From Bacteroidota bacterium (GTDB lineage Bacteria > Bacteroidota > Bacteroidia > Bacteroidales > Lentimicrobiaceae): DNA of 9,199 bases. Both the position numbers and the translations under genes were made by a program. The notes under the pieces were generated by a model. That model made no database searches and was not told where the DNA came from. It saw nothing but the letters and a program-made list of their open reading frames with translations. Of this stretch, positions 1 to 6,726 are shown in pieces. The stretch's first letter is position 1. Each line of letters starts with the position of its first letter. Location of the stretch: positions 1 through 9,199 of the forward strand of contig JAEYSM010000033.1 in assembly GCA_023434665.1 (NCBI GenBank), given 5' to 3'.

Positions 1-507
1 CAGCTATCAGTTGAAATCGATGAATCGACTTTCAGGATAGCACTCGGACTTGTAATGCTTATGATGGTTTACTTCATAATAGTGAAGCCCGACAAATGGA
101 TACATGGACAACTGGCGCTGCAGGAAAAGAAAACGTCATGGCTACAGTATTTAATTTTCTTCTTTATCGGGATCTATGGAGGTTTTGTGCAGGTAGGCGT
201 GGGTTACTTTCTCCTGGCAGGGATTGTTCTCGGTGCCGGTTATGACCTGATAAAGGCAAACGCTATCAAAGGTTTTATAGTGCTGTTATATACAATATTT
301 GCACTAGTAGTTTTTATTATGAACGACAAAGTAAACTGGCAGGTGGGACTGGTGCATTCAATCGGAAACATCACAGGCGCAATTATTGCATCGCGATACG
401 CCATTTCATGGGGAACAGGTTTTATCCGCTGGTTTATGATTGTGATAATAGTAATTACTTCAGCCGACCTCCTCGGATTGATAAATATCAGGGCTTTGTT
501 CAGTTAA
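1..507 (+). CDS. TauE/SafE-family membrane permease, C-terminal part (5' end cut by window)
   Basis: This is an integral membrane protein of the TauE/SafE (formerly DUF81) family. Members are thought to move sulfite, sulfoacetate or other small organic anions across the inner membrane, but the substrate here cannot be told. The reading frame is open from base 1, so 168 residues are visible and the start lies outside the window. Internal ATGs near base 55 are not the true start. About five or six hydrophobic segments can be seen. The loop GIYGGFVQVGVGYFLL matches the glycine-rich motif that opens the second half of the family's duplicated fold. Full members are about 250 residues, so roughly one third is missing. 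The gene converges on the suf genes with an 83-bp gap. The gap shows no clear terminator hairpin. A link to sulfur supply for SufS is only a guess from position. Confidence 0.88.
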   Translation, partial: QLSVEIDESTFRIALGLVMLMMVYFIIVKPDKWIHGQLALQEKKTSWLQYLIFFFIGIYGGFVQVGVGYFLLAGIVLGAGYDLIKANAIKGFIVLLYTIFALVVFIMNDKVNWQVGLVHSIGNITGAIIASRYAISWGTGFIRWFMIVIIVITSADLLGLINIRALFS

Positions 508-590
508 ACGAAATTCAACTGCAACCCAACAAACCAACTCCGGTAAAAAAAGTATCAGAAAAAATTGAGTGAACTGCCTTAAGCTTTATT

Positions 591-932
591 TTAGAGAAAA
601 CCGAGATCAAGCTGGGCTTCTTCCGACATCATATCCTGATCCCATGGAGGGTCGAAAGTAATTTCAACTTCAGCTCCTTTCAATCCTTCAATCGAACCAA
701 CCTTCATTTTAACTTCTTCGGGCAGAGATTCAGCAACCGGACAATTCGGTGCAGTTAGTGTCATCAGGATGTGTGCAACCATCTGGTCATCCACGTGAAT
801 ATCATAAACTAATCCCAGATCGTAAATATTAACCGGAATCTCTGGATCGTATATTCCTTTAAGCCGCGTAATTATGCGGTCGTTATATTCAATACTCTTG
901 TGCTGATCCATATTTCTTAGTTTCTCAAGCAT
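591..932 (-). CDS. sufT: DUF59/MIP18-family Fe-S cluster assembly protein (SufT-like)
   Basis: This small cytosolic protein (113 aa) belongs to the DUF59/MIP18 family, the family of SufT, the PaaD-related proteins and eukaryotic CIA2. Members act late in Fe-S biogenesis, helping to pass clusters to client apoproteins. The hallmarks are visible: DPEIPVNIYDLGLVY at residues 29-43, the segment LTAPNCPVAE with the conserved Cys64, and the C-terminal FDPPWDQDMMSEEA motif. Length is normal for the short, single-domain form that sits in Bacteroidota suf loci. The start is the ATG 5 nt after the sufE stop, so the two are almost certainly co-translated. A second in-frame ATG at codon 8 is possible. 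No strong Shine-Dalgarno is seen. It is the last gene of the suf run. The symbol is given by analogy with the DUF59 protein SufT; the exact biochemical role is inferred. Confidence 0.93.
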   Translation of the reverse strand: MLEKLRNMDQHKSIEYNDRIITRLKGIYDPEIPVNIYDLGLVYDIHVDDQMVAHILMTLTAPNCPVAESLPEEVKMKVGSIEGLKGAEVEITFDPPWDQDMMSEEAQLDLGFL

Positions 933-937
933 AAATT

Positions 938-1369
938 TCAGTCTTTCATGGCAGCTTTGGTTTTGAACGCCAAAGCATACATTTTTATCTGTTTAATCAT
1001 TGAAAGGAGGCCATTTGACCGGGTAGGTGAGAGATGTTCCGTAAGCCCTATTTCCTTTATGAATTCTGTTGATGCATCCAGAATTTCCTGAGGATAATGT
1101 CCTGAGAAAACCCTGATAAGCAGGTTGGCAATACCTTTGGTGATCACGGCATCGCTGTCGGCAGTAAAATGTACCTTTTCACCATCAAATTCCGCATGCA
1201 GCCAAACTCTCGATTGGCATCCCGGAATGAGGTTGCTTTCCACTTTATACTTTTCTTCAATCATTGGCAACGACTTGCCCAGTTCAATCAGATAATTGTA
1301 CTTATCCATCCAGTCGTCGAAACTACCGAATTCATTAACAATTGTATCAGATGTTTCCTTAATCTTCAT
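938..1369 (-). CDS. sufE: SufE, sulfur acceptor for cysteine desulfurase
   Basis: SufE takes the persulfide sulfur from the active-site cysteine of SufS, stimulates the desulfurase and passes sulfur to SufB. The protein is 143 aa, a usual length. The catalytic loop IPGCQSRVWL puts the acceptor cysteine at residue 51, the same number as in E. coli SufE. The rest (FTADSDAVITKGIANLLIRVFSG, then LSPTRSNGLLSMIKQIK) follows the family pattern. The ATG at 1369 is chosen because the conserved N-terminal helix begins directly after it. The sequence ACAGGTTA lies exactly 15 nt before this ATG, as it also does before sufD. The gene lies 174 nt downstream of sufS, a gap holding a heptamer repeat array, and only 5 nt upstream of the DUF59 gene. 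It is therefore spatially separated from its partner sufS despite being in the same run. Confidence 0.96.
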   Translation of the reverse strand: MKIKETSDTIVNEFGSFDDWMDKYNYLIELGKSLPMIEEKYKVESNLIPGCQSRVWLHAEFDGEKVHFTADSDAVITKGIANLLIRVFSGHYPQEILDASTEFIKEIGLTEHLSPTRSNGLLSMIKQIKMYALAFKTKAAMKD

Positions 1370-1424
1370 TTGTCACATCAACTTTAACCTGTAATCCCGA
1401 ATAAACTTATAAAAGCAATATTTG

Positions 1425-1484
1425 TTCAGCATTCAGCATTCAGCATTCAGCAGTCAGCACTCAGCAGTCAGCACTCAGCACTCA
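1425..1484. repeat. Heptamer tandem array 1 (between sufS and sufE)
   Basis: Eight consecutive perfect units of the 7-mer GCANTCA run from 1429 to 1484, preceded by a partial unit. Read on the strand of suf transcription the unit is TGANTGC, and the variable base runs G,G,C,G,C,A,A,A. Six of the seven positions are invariant in all eight units. In this orientation the array puts a TGA stop in every reading frame, because 7 is not a multiple of 3. It lies 59 nt beyond the sufS stop and 55 nt before the sufE start. There are no spacers, so it is not a CRISPR. It resembles in style the short tandem heptamer repeats (STRR) described in cyanobacterial intergenic DNA, but the unit here is different. 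Confidence 0.93.
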
Positions 1485-1527
1485 ATCCAAAAAAAAGAAC
1501 AAACAATGCGCAATCCCATAAAACAAG

Positions 1528-1566
1528 AACAACTCTTTTACTTCTATAAAAACAACTCTTTTACTT
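1528..1566. repeat. 16-bp direct repeat at the 3' end of sufS
   Basis: The 16-mer AACAACTCTTTTACTT occurs at 1528-1543 and again at 1551-1566, an offset of 23 bp. The right copy is inside sufS and encodes the last residues (KVKELF region). The left copy lies immediately past the sufS stop codon. It looks like a small tandem duplication of the gene's end, or slippage, after which the spacer bases diverged. The offset is not a multiple of 3, so the outer copy does not extend the protein. Confidence 0.85.
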
Positions 1567-2779
1567 TAGCAATTCCTTTAATCAAAGCATCCACTTCTTC
1601 CCTGGTGTTGTAAAATGCCAATGAAGCTCTTATGGTGCCGAAAATTCCCAGTCTTTCCATCAACGGCTGCGTACAGTGATTGCCTGTCCTTACTGCTATC
1701 CCCAACTGATCAAGTATGGTGCCTGCATCATAGGGGTGAATTCCATCTATAAGGAATGAGATCACCGATGCTTTTTCAGTTGCTGTTCCCACTATGGTGA
1801 TAGATGGATCTTCCAGCAGACGGGCTGTTGCATATCTGCAAAGTTCATGCTCCCAGGCAGCGATGTTTTCAATACCTAAACCGCTGATGTATTTTATTGC
1901 AGCTCCAAAACCTATGGTATCAGCCACATTAGGTGTGCCTGCTTCAAACTTGAATGGCAATTCATTGTAAACAGTCTTTTCAAAACTCACGGTACTTATC
2001 ATCTCACCGCCACTCTGGTAAGGAGGCATGGCATTCAGCAAATCCTCTTTTCCATAAAGTCCGCCAATTCCCATGGGTCCATACACCTTATGAGCCGAAA
2101 ATGCATAAAAGTCACAATCAAGATCCTGAACGTCAACTTTTATATGCGATAAGGCCTGGGCACCATCAACAAGCACCAAAGTATTGTTGGCATGTGCCAT
2201 TGCAATCATTTCTTTAACCGGAAGCACCGTCCCCAGTGAATTAGATACGTGCGATACAGCAAGTAATTTACTCTTATCTGTTAGCAGTGCGGCATAACCA
2301 TCCATATCCACCGAACCGTCGTCCTTTACAGGAATCACTCTAAGAACTGCTTTCTTTTCCTCACAAAGTCTCTGCCATGGTACCAGATTTGAGTGATGCT
2401 CAAGTTCGGTTATCAGAATCTCATCTCCCTGCCCGATGTTTTCCCTGCCCCATGTTGAAGCTACCAGGTTAATAGATTCGGTAGTACCTCTGGTGTAGAT
2501 TATTTCAAAGCTATTACGGGCATTAATAAACGCGCGGATGATTTCCCTCACATCCTCAAATGCCTGGGTTGCAATCTGACTAAGGTGATGAACACCGCGA
2601 TGCACATTGGAATTGTACCTCGTATAATAGTCAACGATGGCATCAATAACCACCTGTGGCTTCTGAGTCGTGGCCGCATTGTCGAAATATACCAACGGCC
2701 GGTTGTTAACTTTTTGTGATAATACAGGAAAATCTTTACGTATTACATTCGGATCAAACGCCTGCATTGACTTTATCAT
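1544..2779 (-). CDS. sufS: SufS, PLP-dependent cysteine desulfurase
   Basis: SufS converts L-cysteine to L-alanine and holds the sulfur as an enzyme persulfide for SufE. It is a 411-aa class V aminotransferase-fold enzyme acting as a cytosolic dimer, normal in length. Visible features are the N-terminal YFDNAATTQKP (residues 31-41), the HHSNLVPW segment (128-135) that helps hold PLP, VDGAQ (204-208), the Schiff-base lysine K231 in SAHKVYGPMGIG, and the active-site Cys369 in RTGNHCTQPLM. RASLAFYNT (384-392) supplies the conserved substrate-binding arginine. These place it in the SufS group rather than with IscS or NifS. The ATG at 2779 lies 26 nt after the sufD stop; a second ATG at codon 5 is an alternative. 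It follows sufD in the usual SUF order and presumably shares its transcript. Confidence 0.97.
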   Translation of the reverse strand: MIKSMQAFDPNVIRKDFPVLSQKVNNRPLVYFDNAATTQKPQVVIDAIVDYYTRYNSNVHRGVHHLSQIATQAFEDVREIIRAFINARNSFEIIYTRGTTESINLVASTWGRENIGQGDEILITELEHHSNLVPWQRLCEEKKAVLRVIPVKDDGSVDMDGYAALLTDKSKLLAVSHVSNSLGTVLPVKEMIAMAHANNTLVLVDGAQALSHIKVDVQDLDCDFYAFSAHKVYGPMGIGGLYGKEDLLNAMPPYQSGGEMISTVSFEKTVYNELPFKFEAGTPNVADTIGFGAAIKYISGLGIENIAAWEHELCRYATARLLEDPSITIVGTATEKASVISFLIDGIHPYDAGTILDQLGIAVRTGNHCTQPLMERLGIFGTIRASLAFYNTREEVDALIKGIAKVKELFL

Positions 2780-2805
2780 TACGAATTTCTTTTGTTGGTG
2801 ACTAA

Positions 2806-4209
2806 TCAGATACGGCTCATATCAATCTTGAAAGCCATTCTCTGTTCCTGTGCATTACAATGTAACACACATTGATCGCAAATGGATAATTCACCACGCA
2901 ATCTTTTCTTTACAAGATCGTCAATCCGGTTTCTGAGTTCTTCAATTGAAATCTTATTAACTATCTCGGCTGCAAATGCATACATCAGCAGCATACGCGC
3001 ATTTTCAAATGAAATACCGCGCGACCGAAGATAGAACAAAGCTTCAGTATCAAGCTGACCCACTGTGGCACCATGGCTGCATTTCACGTCGTCGGCATAA
3101 ATTTCCAGAAAAGGTTTAGTGTCAATTACCGCTTTGTCGGATATGAGGATATTCTTATTGTTCTGGTAGGCATTAGTACGCTGGGCATCTTTTCTGACCA
3201 AAATATGACCGTTGAAAACACCACTTGCATGATCATCAAGGATTCCCTTAAACATTTCGTTGCTGGTACAGTCAGGTGTAGCATGATCAATAAACACCTG
3301 ATTGTCGATGTGCTGATTTCTATCCATCAGGTAAAGACCCGATACATCTGCATGCGCGCCACTTCCAGCAAGCGTGGCAAAGGTCTCGTTTCTTATAAAG
3401 CCACCATTCAAACTGATTCCGTTAGTAGATACATCACCAAACTGCTTAACATGGAACCAACTGGTATTTATAAGTGTGGATCTGTCGTTCTTATTCTGCA
3501 GCTTATAATGGTCGAGTTTTGAATTTTCGCCAATACTGAATTCCGAGACTGTATTTATAAAACTGCGATGGTCATCAATCGAATCATCACAATGTACCAG
3601 CGTCAACTCACTATTATTGCCAAGAATCACCAGATTGCGGATGTTTATCAGCGAATCATCCGGCATATGCACCAGACTGACCATTTGTAATGGCTTTTCA
3701 GGAACCACATTATCAGGCACATATATGAATATCCCATCCATCCACACTGCCATGTTGAGTGCAGTGAGCCCGTTAAGATCCATCTGTGCATACTTGCCCA
3801 TATGTTGCTCAATCAATTCAGGGAATGACTGAAAGGCAGCCCTCAAACTTCCCACAACCATCCCATTATCAAAGGTTAAAAGAGGTTGTTCTCCCTGAAA
3901 CCAACCATTCAGGACAATAACTGAATCAGTATCAAAACCCGGCACATCACACTTAAACAGTTCTCTGCTCCGGCGACTGTCGGTATCAGGTTTAACAGGG
4001 AATGTATATCCATGCTCAAGAACATGGTTCAGATCCGAATTTCTCCATTTTTCCATTGTAGTATCAGGAAAACCAAGATTCCGGAAAATTTCCATCGCCT
4101 CATCCCTGAGTGCAGCAATGCGCGGACTATCTAACTTACCGATAGTTGCCCGGTGCTCCCTGAAATGCCTCTCCAGGTCGTTTTGTATATTTATTATTGA
4201 TTCATTCAT
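2806..4209 (-). CDS. sufD: SufD, Fe-S scaffold complex subunit
   Basis: SufD pairs with SufB, and with SufC dimers forms the SufBC2D scaffold on which clusters are built; it is linked to iron entry. The 467-aa protein has the SufBD beta-helix core and the diagnostic C-terminal stretch. CSHGATVGQLD (377-387) includes the histidine His379 at the SufB-SufD interface, followed by ALFYLRSRGISFENARMLL (390-408), the SufC-contacting helical region. The N-terminus carries the helical WRNSDL segment (55-60) typical of SufD. It is somewhat longer than the roughly 420-aa E. coli protein. Its last part ends in an unusual Cys-rich tail, CDQCVLHC, with Cys444, Cys447 and Cys451. The start lies 22 nt after the sufC stop, with ACAGGTTA 15 nt before the ATG. 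No better SD is seen. Confidence 0.96.
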   Translation of the reverse strand: MNESIINIQNDLERHFREHRATIGKLDSPRIAALRDEAMEIFRNLGFPDTTMEKWRNSDLNHVLEHGYTFPVKPDTDSRRSRELFKCDVPGFDTDSVIVLNGWFQGEQPLLTFDNGMVVGSLRAAFQSFPELIEQHMGKYAQMDLNGLTALNMAVWMDGIFIYVPDNVVPEKPLQMVSLVHMPDDSLINIRNLVILGNNSELTLVHCDDSIDDHRSFINTVSEFSIGENSKLDHYKLQNKNDRSTLINTSWFHVKQFGDVSTNGISLNGGFIRNETFATLAGSGAHADVSGLYLMDRNQHIDNQVFIDHATPDCTSNEMFKGILDDHASGVFNGHILVRKDAQRTNAYQNNKNILISDKAVIDTKPFLEIYADDVKCSHGATVGQLDTEALFYLRSRGISFENARMLLMYAFAAEIVNKISIEELRNRIDDLVKKRLRGELSICDQCVLHCNAQEQRMAFKIDMSRI

Positions 4210-4231
4210 ATTGCAAAATTTCTGTAACCTG

Positions 4232-4969
4232 TTACTTTAACCACTCGTATCCTTTTTCTTCCAGTTCAAGGGCAAGTTCCTTTGTGCCGGTTCTTACTAT
4301 CTGACCTTCGTACAATACATGCACTATGTCGGGCACAATATATTCAAGCAGACGCTGGTAGTGAGTAATGACCACAAAAGCATTATCGGGACGTCTCAGC
4401 ATATTTACACCGTTTGCCACAATCTTAAGAGCATCAATGTCCAGACCTGAATCAGTTTCGTCGAGTATTGCCAGCTTTGGCTCAAGCATAGCCATCTGGA
4501 AGATCTCGTTCTTTTTCTTTTCACCGCCCGAGAAACCTTCGTTTACAGAACGATTAGTAAGCTTGGCCTGAATTTCAAGCATTTTCTTCTTTTCTTCCAT
4601 CTTTGCAAGAAACTCACCGGCAGGCATCGGATCGAGTCCACGGTATTTGCGTTGTTCATTTACCGCAGTCCTCATGAAATTGGTCATGCTCACACCAGGT
4701 ATTTCAACCGGATACTGAAATCCAAGGAAAATTCCTTCAGATGCTCTTTCGTCCACAGAAAGATCCAGGAGGTTCTTACCGTTGAACAACACTTCACCCT
4801 CCAGCACTTCAAAAATTTCACGACCTGCAATTACCGAAGCCAATGTGCTTTTACCGGTTCCGTTTGGACCCATAATGGCGTGTACTTCTCCGGGTTTAAC
4901 TTCCAGATTAATTCCCTTAAGAATTTCTTTCTGATTGATGGCAACTCTTAAATTCTTTATTGTTAGCAT
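4232..4969 (-). CDS. sufC: SufC, ABC-type ATPase of the SUF complex
   Basis: SufC is the soluble ATPase that drives conformational change in SufB-SufD during cluster assembly. It resembles ABC transporter ATPases but works in the cytosol with no permease. The 245-aa length is standard. All nucleotide-binding motifs are intact: Walker A GPNGTGKST (34-42, Lys40), Q-loop Gln85, signature FSGGEKKKNE (146-155), Walker B LAILDETDSGLD (166-177) and H-loop His203. The ETDSGLD form of the D-loop and the KKKNE after the signature distinguish SufC from transport ATPases. The ATG at 4969 is supported by the conserved start MLTIKNL. The gene lies 130 nt beyond the sufB stop; that gap holds heptamer array 2. 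It is 22 nt before sufD. Confidence 0.98.
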   Translation of the reverse strand: MLTIKNLRVAINQKEILKGINLEVKPGEVHAIMGPNGTGKSTLASVIAGREIFEVLEGEVLFNGKNLLDLSVDERASEGIFLGFQYPVEIPGVSMTNFMRTAVNEQRKYRGLDPMPAGEFLAKMEEKKKMLEIQAKLTNRSVNEGFSGGEKKKNEIFQMAMLEPKLAILDETDSGLDIDALKIVANGVNMLRRPDNAFVVITHYQRLLEYIVPDIVHVLYEGQIVRTGTKELALELEEKGYEWLK

Positions 4970-5045
4970 ACTATTTAATGTTCTTTGTTTTCCGAAAATC
5001 GTTCTTTTTTCTTTGTTGGGTTTAGCGCCTGGTTTCGTGTTTTAA

Positions 5046-5095
5046 TTGCTGATTACTGACTGCTGAATGCTGAATGCTGACTGCTGACTGCTGAA
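5046..5095. repeat. Heptamer tandem array 2 (between sufB and sufC)
   Basis: Five perfect TGANTGC units occupy 5057-5091 on the + strand, preceded by one degenerate unit (TGATTAC, 5050-5056) and followed by a partial TGAA. The variable base runs C,A,A,C,C. On the suf transcript it therefore reads GCANTCA, the opposite orientation to array 1. In this orientation the units contain no stop codon. The array begins 4-5 nt after the sufB stop codon. Bases 5056-5080 are the perfect reverse complement of 1433-1457 in array 1 (25 nt). Confidence 0.92.
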
Positions 5096-5099
5096 ATGA

Positions 5100-6548
5100 T
5101 TATCCTACACTTCCTTCCAGACTGATAGATAATAACTTCTGAGCCTCTACAGCAAATTCCATTGGCAATTGTTTCAGTACTTCACGGGCATAACCATTAA
5201 CTATCAAACCTATAGCACTTTCGGTCCCGATTCCTCTCTGATTGCAGTAGAACAACTGATCGTCAGAGATTTTTGAAGTAGTTGCTTCGTGTTCAACAAT
5301 ACTACTCTTATTTTCAGTTTTTATGTAAGGCCAGGTATGGGCACCACATTTATCGCCAAGCAGTAATGAATCGCACTGCGAAAAATTCCTGCCATTCTCA
5401 GCTCTTTTGGTCATCTTCACCAGTCCGCGATAGCTATTCTGACTGTAACCTGCTGATATACCCTTAGAAATGATCGTACTTCTGGTATTTTTTCCCAGGT
5501 GGATCATCTTGGTTCCTGTATCAGCCTGCTGATAATTATTTGTAACAGCCACCGAGTAAAATTCACCAACTGAATAATCGCCCATAAGAATCACGCTTGG
5601 GTATTTCCATGTGATAGCGGAACCTGTTTCAACCTGCGTCCATGATATCTTTGAATTGTTTCCTTTACAGATACCCCTTTTGGTAACGAAATTATAAATA
5701 CCGCCTTCACCTTTTTTATTTCCGGGATACCAGTTCTGGACCGTTGAATATTTTACTTCAGCATCTTTAAGAGCAACAATTTCGACAATTGCAGCATGAA
5801 GCTGATTCTCGTCACGCATTGGAGCTGTACAACCCTCCATATAACTCACGTAACTTCCTTCATCGCCGATTATGAGAGTACGCTCAAACTGACCGGTATT
5901 GGCAGCGTTGATCCTGAAGTACGTTGACAGTTCCACGGGACATCTTACACCCTTTGGAATGTAACAGAAAGAACCATCGGTAAATACAGCCGAATTCAGC
6001 GCAGCAAAGTAATTATCGTGAGGAGGTACTACACTTCCCATATATTGCTTAACAAGATCGGGGTATTTTTGAACAGCTTCTGAAAAAGAGCAAAACAATA
6101 TACCCTGCTTTTCAAGAGTTTCAGTAAAGGTTGTTTTCACTGAAACCGAATCAATTACCGCATCAACGGCAACACCACTCAATCTTTTTTGCTCTTCAAG
6201 CGAAATGCCCAGCTTGTTAAAAGTATCGAGTAATTCAGGGTCAACCTCGTCAAGACTCTTTAGCTCCTTCTTCCTTTTTGGTGCAGCATAATATATTATA
6301 TCCTGATAATCAATAGGAGGATAATGAATATGTGCCCAGTTGGGTTCTTTCATCTGCGACCATTTGCGAAAAGCATCAAGCCTGAACTCAAGCAACCAGT
6401 CAGGTTCATTCTTTTTTTCGGAGATAAACCTGATAATATCTTCATTCAGACCTTTTGGAGCCTGATCCATTTCAATGTCGGTATAGAAGCCGTACTTATA
6501 TTCGGCCTGCGTAACCTCGTCGAGTATATTTTTGGGATCTTTATCCAT
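5100..6548 (-). CDS. sufB: SufB, Fe-S cluster scaffold protein
   Basis: SufB is the main scaffold of the SUF system. It receives persulfide sulfur from SufE, and the nascent cluster forms at its interface with SufD. The 482-aa protein matches the family along its length (E. coli SufB is 495). Key parts are MEGCTAPMRDENQLH (237-251) with Cys240, the likely sulfur-entry cysteine region; the segment SQCDSLLLGDKCGAHT (390-405) with Cys392 and Cys401, equivalent to E. coli Cys405 and Cys414 by motif; and VEHEATTS (418-425) with the Glu-His-Glu triad. QLFYCNQRGI (431-440) begins the SufC-binding end. The ATG at 6548 starts a normal N-terminus and has no clear SD. It is the first gene of the suf run, 219 nt from ppk2, with a candidate promoter in between. 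Residue equivalences are from memory of the E. coli sequence. Confidence 0.98.
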   Translation of the reverse strand: MDKDPKNILDEVTQAEYKYGFYTDIEMDQAPKGLNEDIIRFISEKKNEPDWLLEFRLDAFRKWSQMKEPNWAHIHYPPIDYQDIIYYAAPKRKKELKSLDEVDPELLDTFNKLGISLEEQKRLSGVAVDAVIDSVSVKTTFTETLEKQGILFCSFSEAVQKYPDLVKQYMGSVVPPHDNYFAALNSAVFTDGSFCYIPKGVRCPVELSTYFRINAANTGQFERTLIIGDEGSYVSYMEGCTAPMRDENQLHAAIVEIVALKDAEVKYSTVQNWYPGNKKGEGGIYNFVTKRGICKGNNSKISWTQVETGSAITWKYPSVILMGDYSVGEFYSVAVTNNYQQADTGTKMIHLGKNTRSTIISKGISAGYSQNSYRGLVKMTKRAENGRNFSQCDSLLLGDKCGAHTWPYIKTENKSSIVEHEATTSKISDDQLFYCNQRGIGTESAIGLIVNGYAREVLKQLPMEFAVEAQKLLSISLEGSVG

Positions 6549-6607
6549 CGTATCAAAAGTTTAGTCCGCAATAAACCATTCAGAATCAAAAAAGATCGGT
6601 TATATTG

Positions 6608-6634
6608 GACTATTTAGATTAAATTAAAATAGAC
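6608..6634. promoter_or_regulatory. Imperfect 27-bp palindrome at the predicted sufB transcription start (candidate operator)
   Basis: Arms GACTATTT (6608-6615) and AAATAGAC (6627-6634) are complementary at 7 of 8 positions, and the inner ATT-A-AAT core is also symmetric, giving 10 of 13 pairs. It lies just downstream of the candidate -7 box (6637-6644), so it would cover the start of transcription, a usual repressor position. The left arm, with ATA-N3-GACT and an A/T-rich spacer, recalls one half of the E. coli IscR type 1 site, but the other half is not at the right distance. Much of the symmetry is A/T and could be chance. Confidence 0.3.
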
Positions 6635-6636
6635 TG

Positions 6637-6672
6637 CAAAAATACTCATTTTAACTGATATAATGCATAAAA
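6637..6672 (-). promoter_or_regulatory. Candidate Bacteroidota-type promoter for the suf genes
   Basis: On the - strand the box TATTTTTG (plus-strand 6637-6644) fits the Bacteroidota -7 consensus TAnnTTTG exactly. A weaker TTTTATG (6666-6672) lies 21 nt upstream, where a TTTG-like -33 element is expected; it matches only partly. Transcription would start near base 6630, giving a leader of about 80 nt before the sufB ATG. It is the only full consensus match I found in the gap, and it faces the suf genes. This is a prediction from consensus only. Confidence 0.45.
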
Positions 6673-6702
6673 CAACTTAGAATAAAAACGCTATTCGTGA
6701 CT

Positions 6703-6716
6703 GGTCAGATCTGACC
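6703..6716. promoter_or_regulatory. Perfect 14-bp palindrome GGTCAGATCTGACC
   Basis: The sequence is its own reverse complement over 14 bases, with no mismatch. It lies about 80 bp upstream of the predicted sufB transcription start and 50 bp beyond the ppk2 stop codon. That position suits an upstream binding site for a dimeric regulator of the suf genes. As RNA it could fold as a 5-bp stem with a GATC loop, but no T-run follows on the ppk2 transcript, so a terminator is unlikely. I do not recognise the cognate regulator. Confidence 0.4.
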
Positions 6717-6726
6717 TCCTGGGTAC

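Noticed and set aside
508..590. Possible bidirectional terminator in the convergent gap between the permease gene and the DUF59 gene
   Set aside because: Two A/T tracts (near 545 and 559) are present, but no stable stem precedes either on the relevant strand.
1402..1409. TAAGTTTA on the - strand as a promoter -7 box for sufE
   Set aside because: It misses the final G of TAnnTTTG, and no TTTG-like element lies at the right distance upstream.
1425..1484. Repeat array considered as a small CRISPR
   Set aside because: The unit is 7 bp, with no unique spacers and no cas genes in the window.
1422..1613. Short + strand ORF running through heptamer array 1
   Set aside because: It is open only because GCANTCA units contain no stop codons; the rest is antisense to the end of sufS, and no family is recognisable.
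3073..3522. Long + strand ORF antisense to sufD, and similar antisense ORFs over sufB, sufC, ppk2 and uvrC
   Set aside because: Each overlaps a well-recognised conserved gene entirely or almost entirely on the other strand and shows no recognisable domain.
6602..6626. E. coli-type IscR type 1 site upstream of sufB
   Set aside because: The left half with GACT fits partly, but the AGTC half is missing at the required spacing; kept only as an unassigned palindrome.
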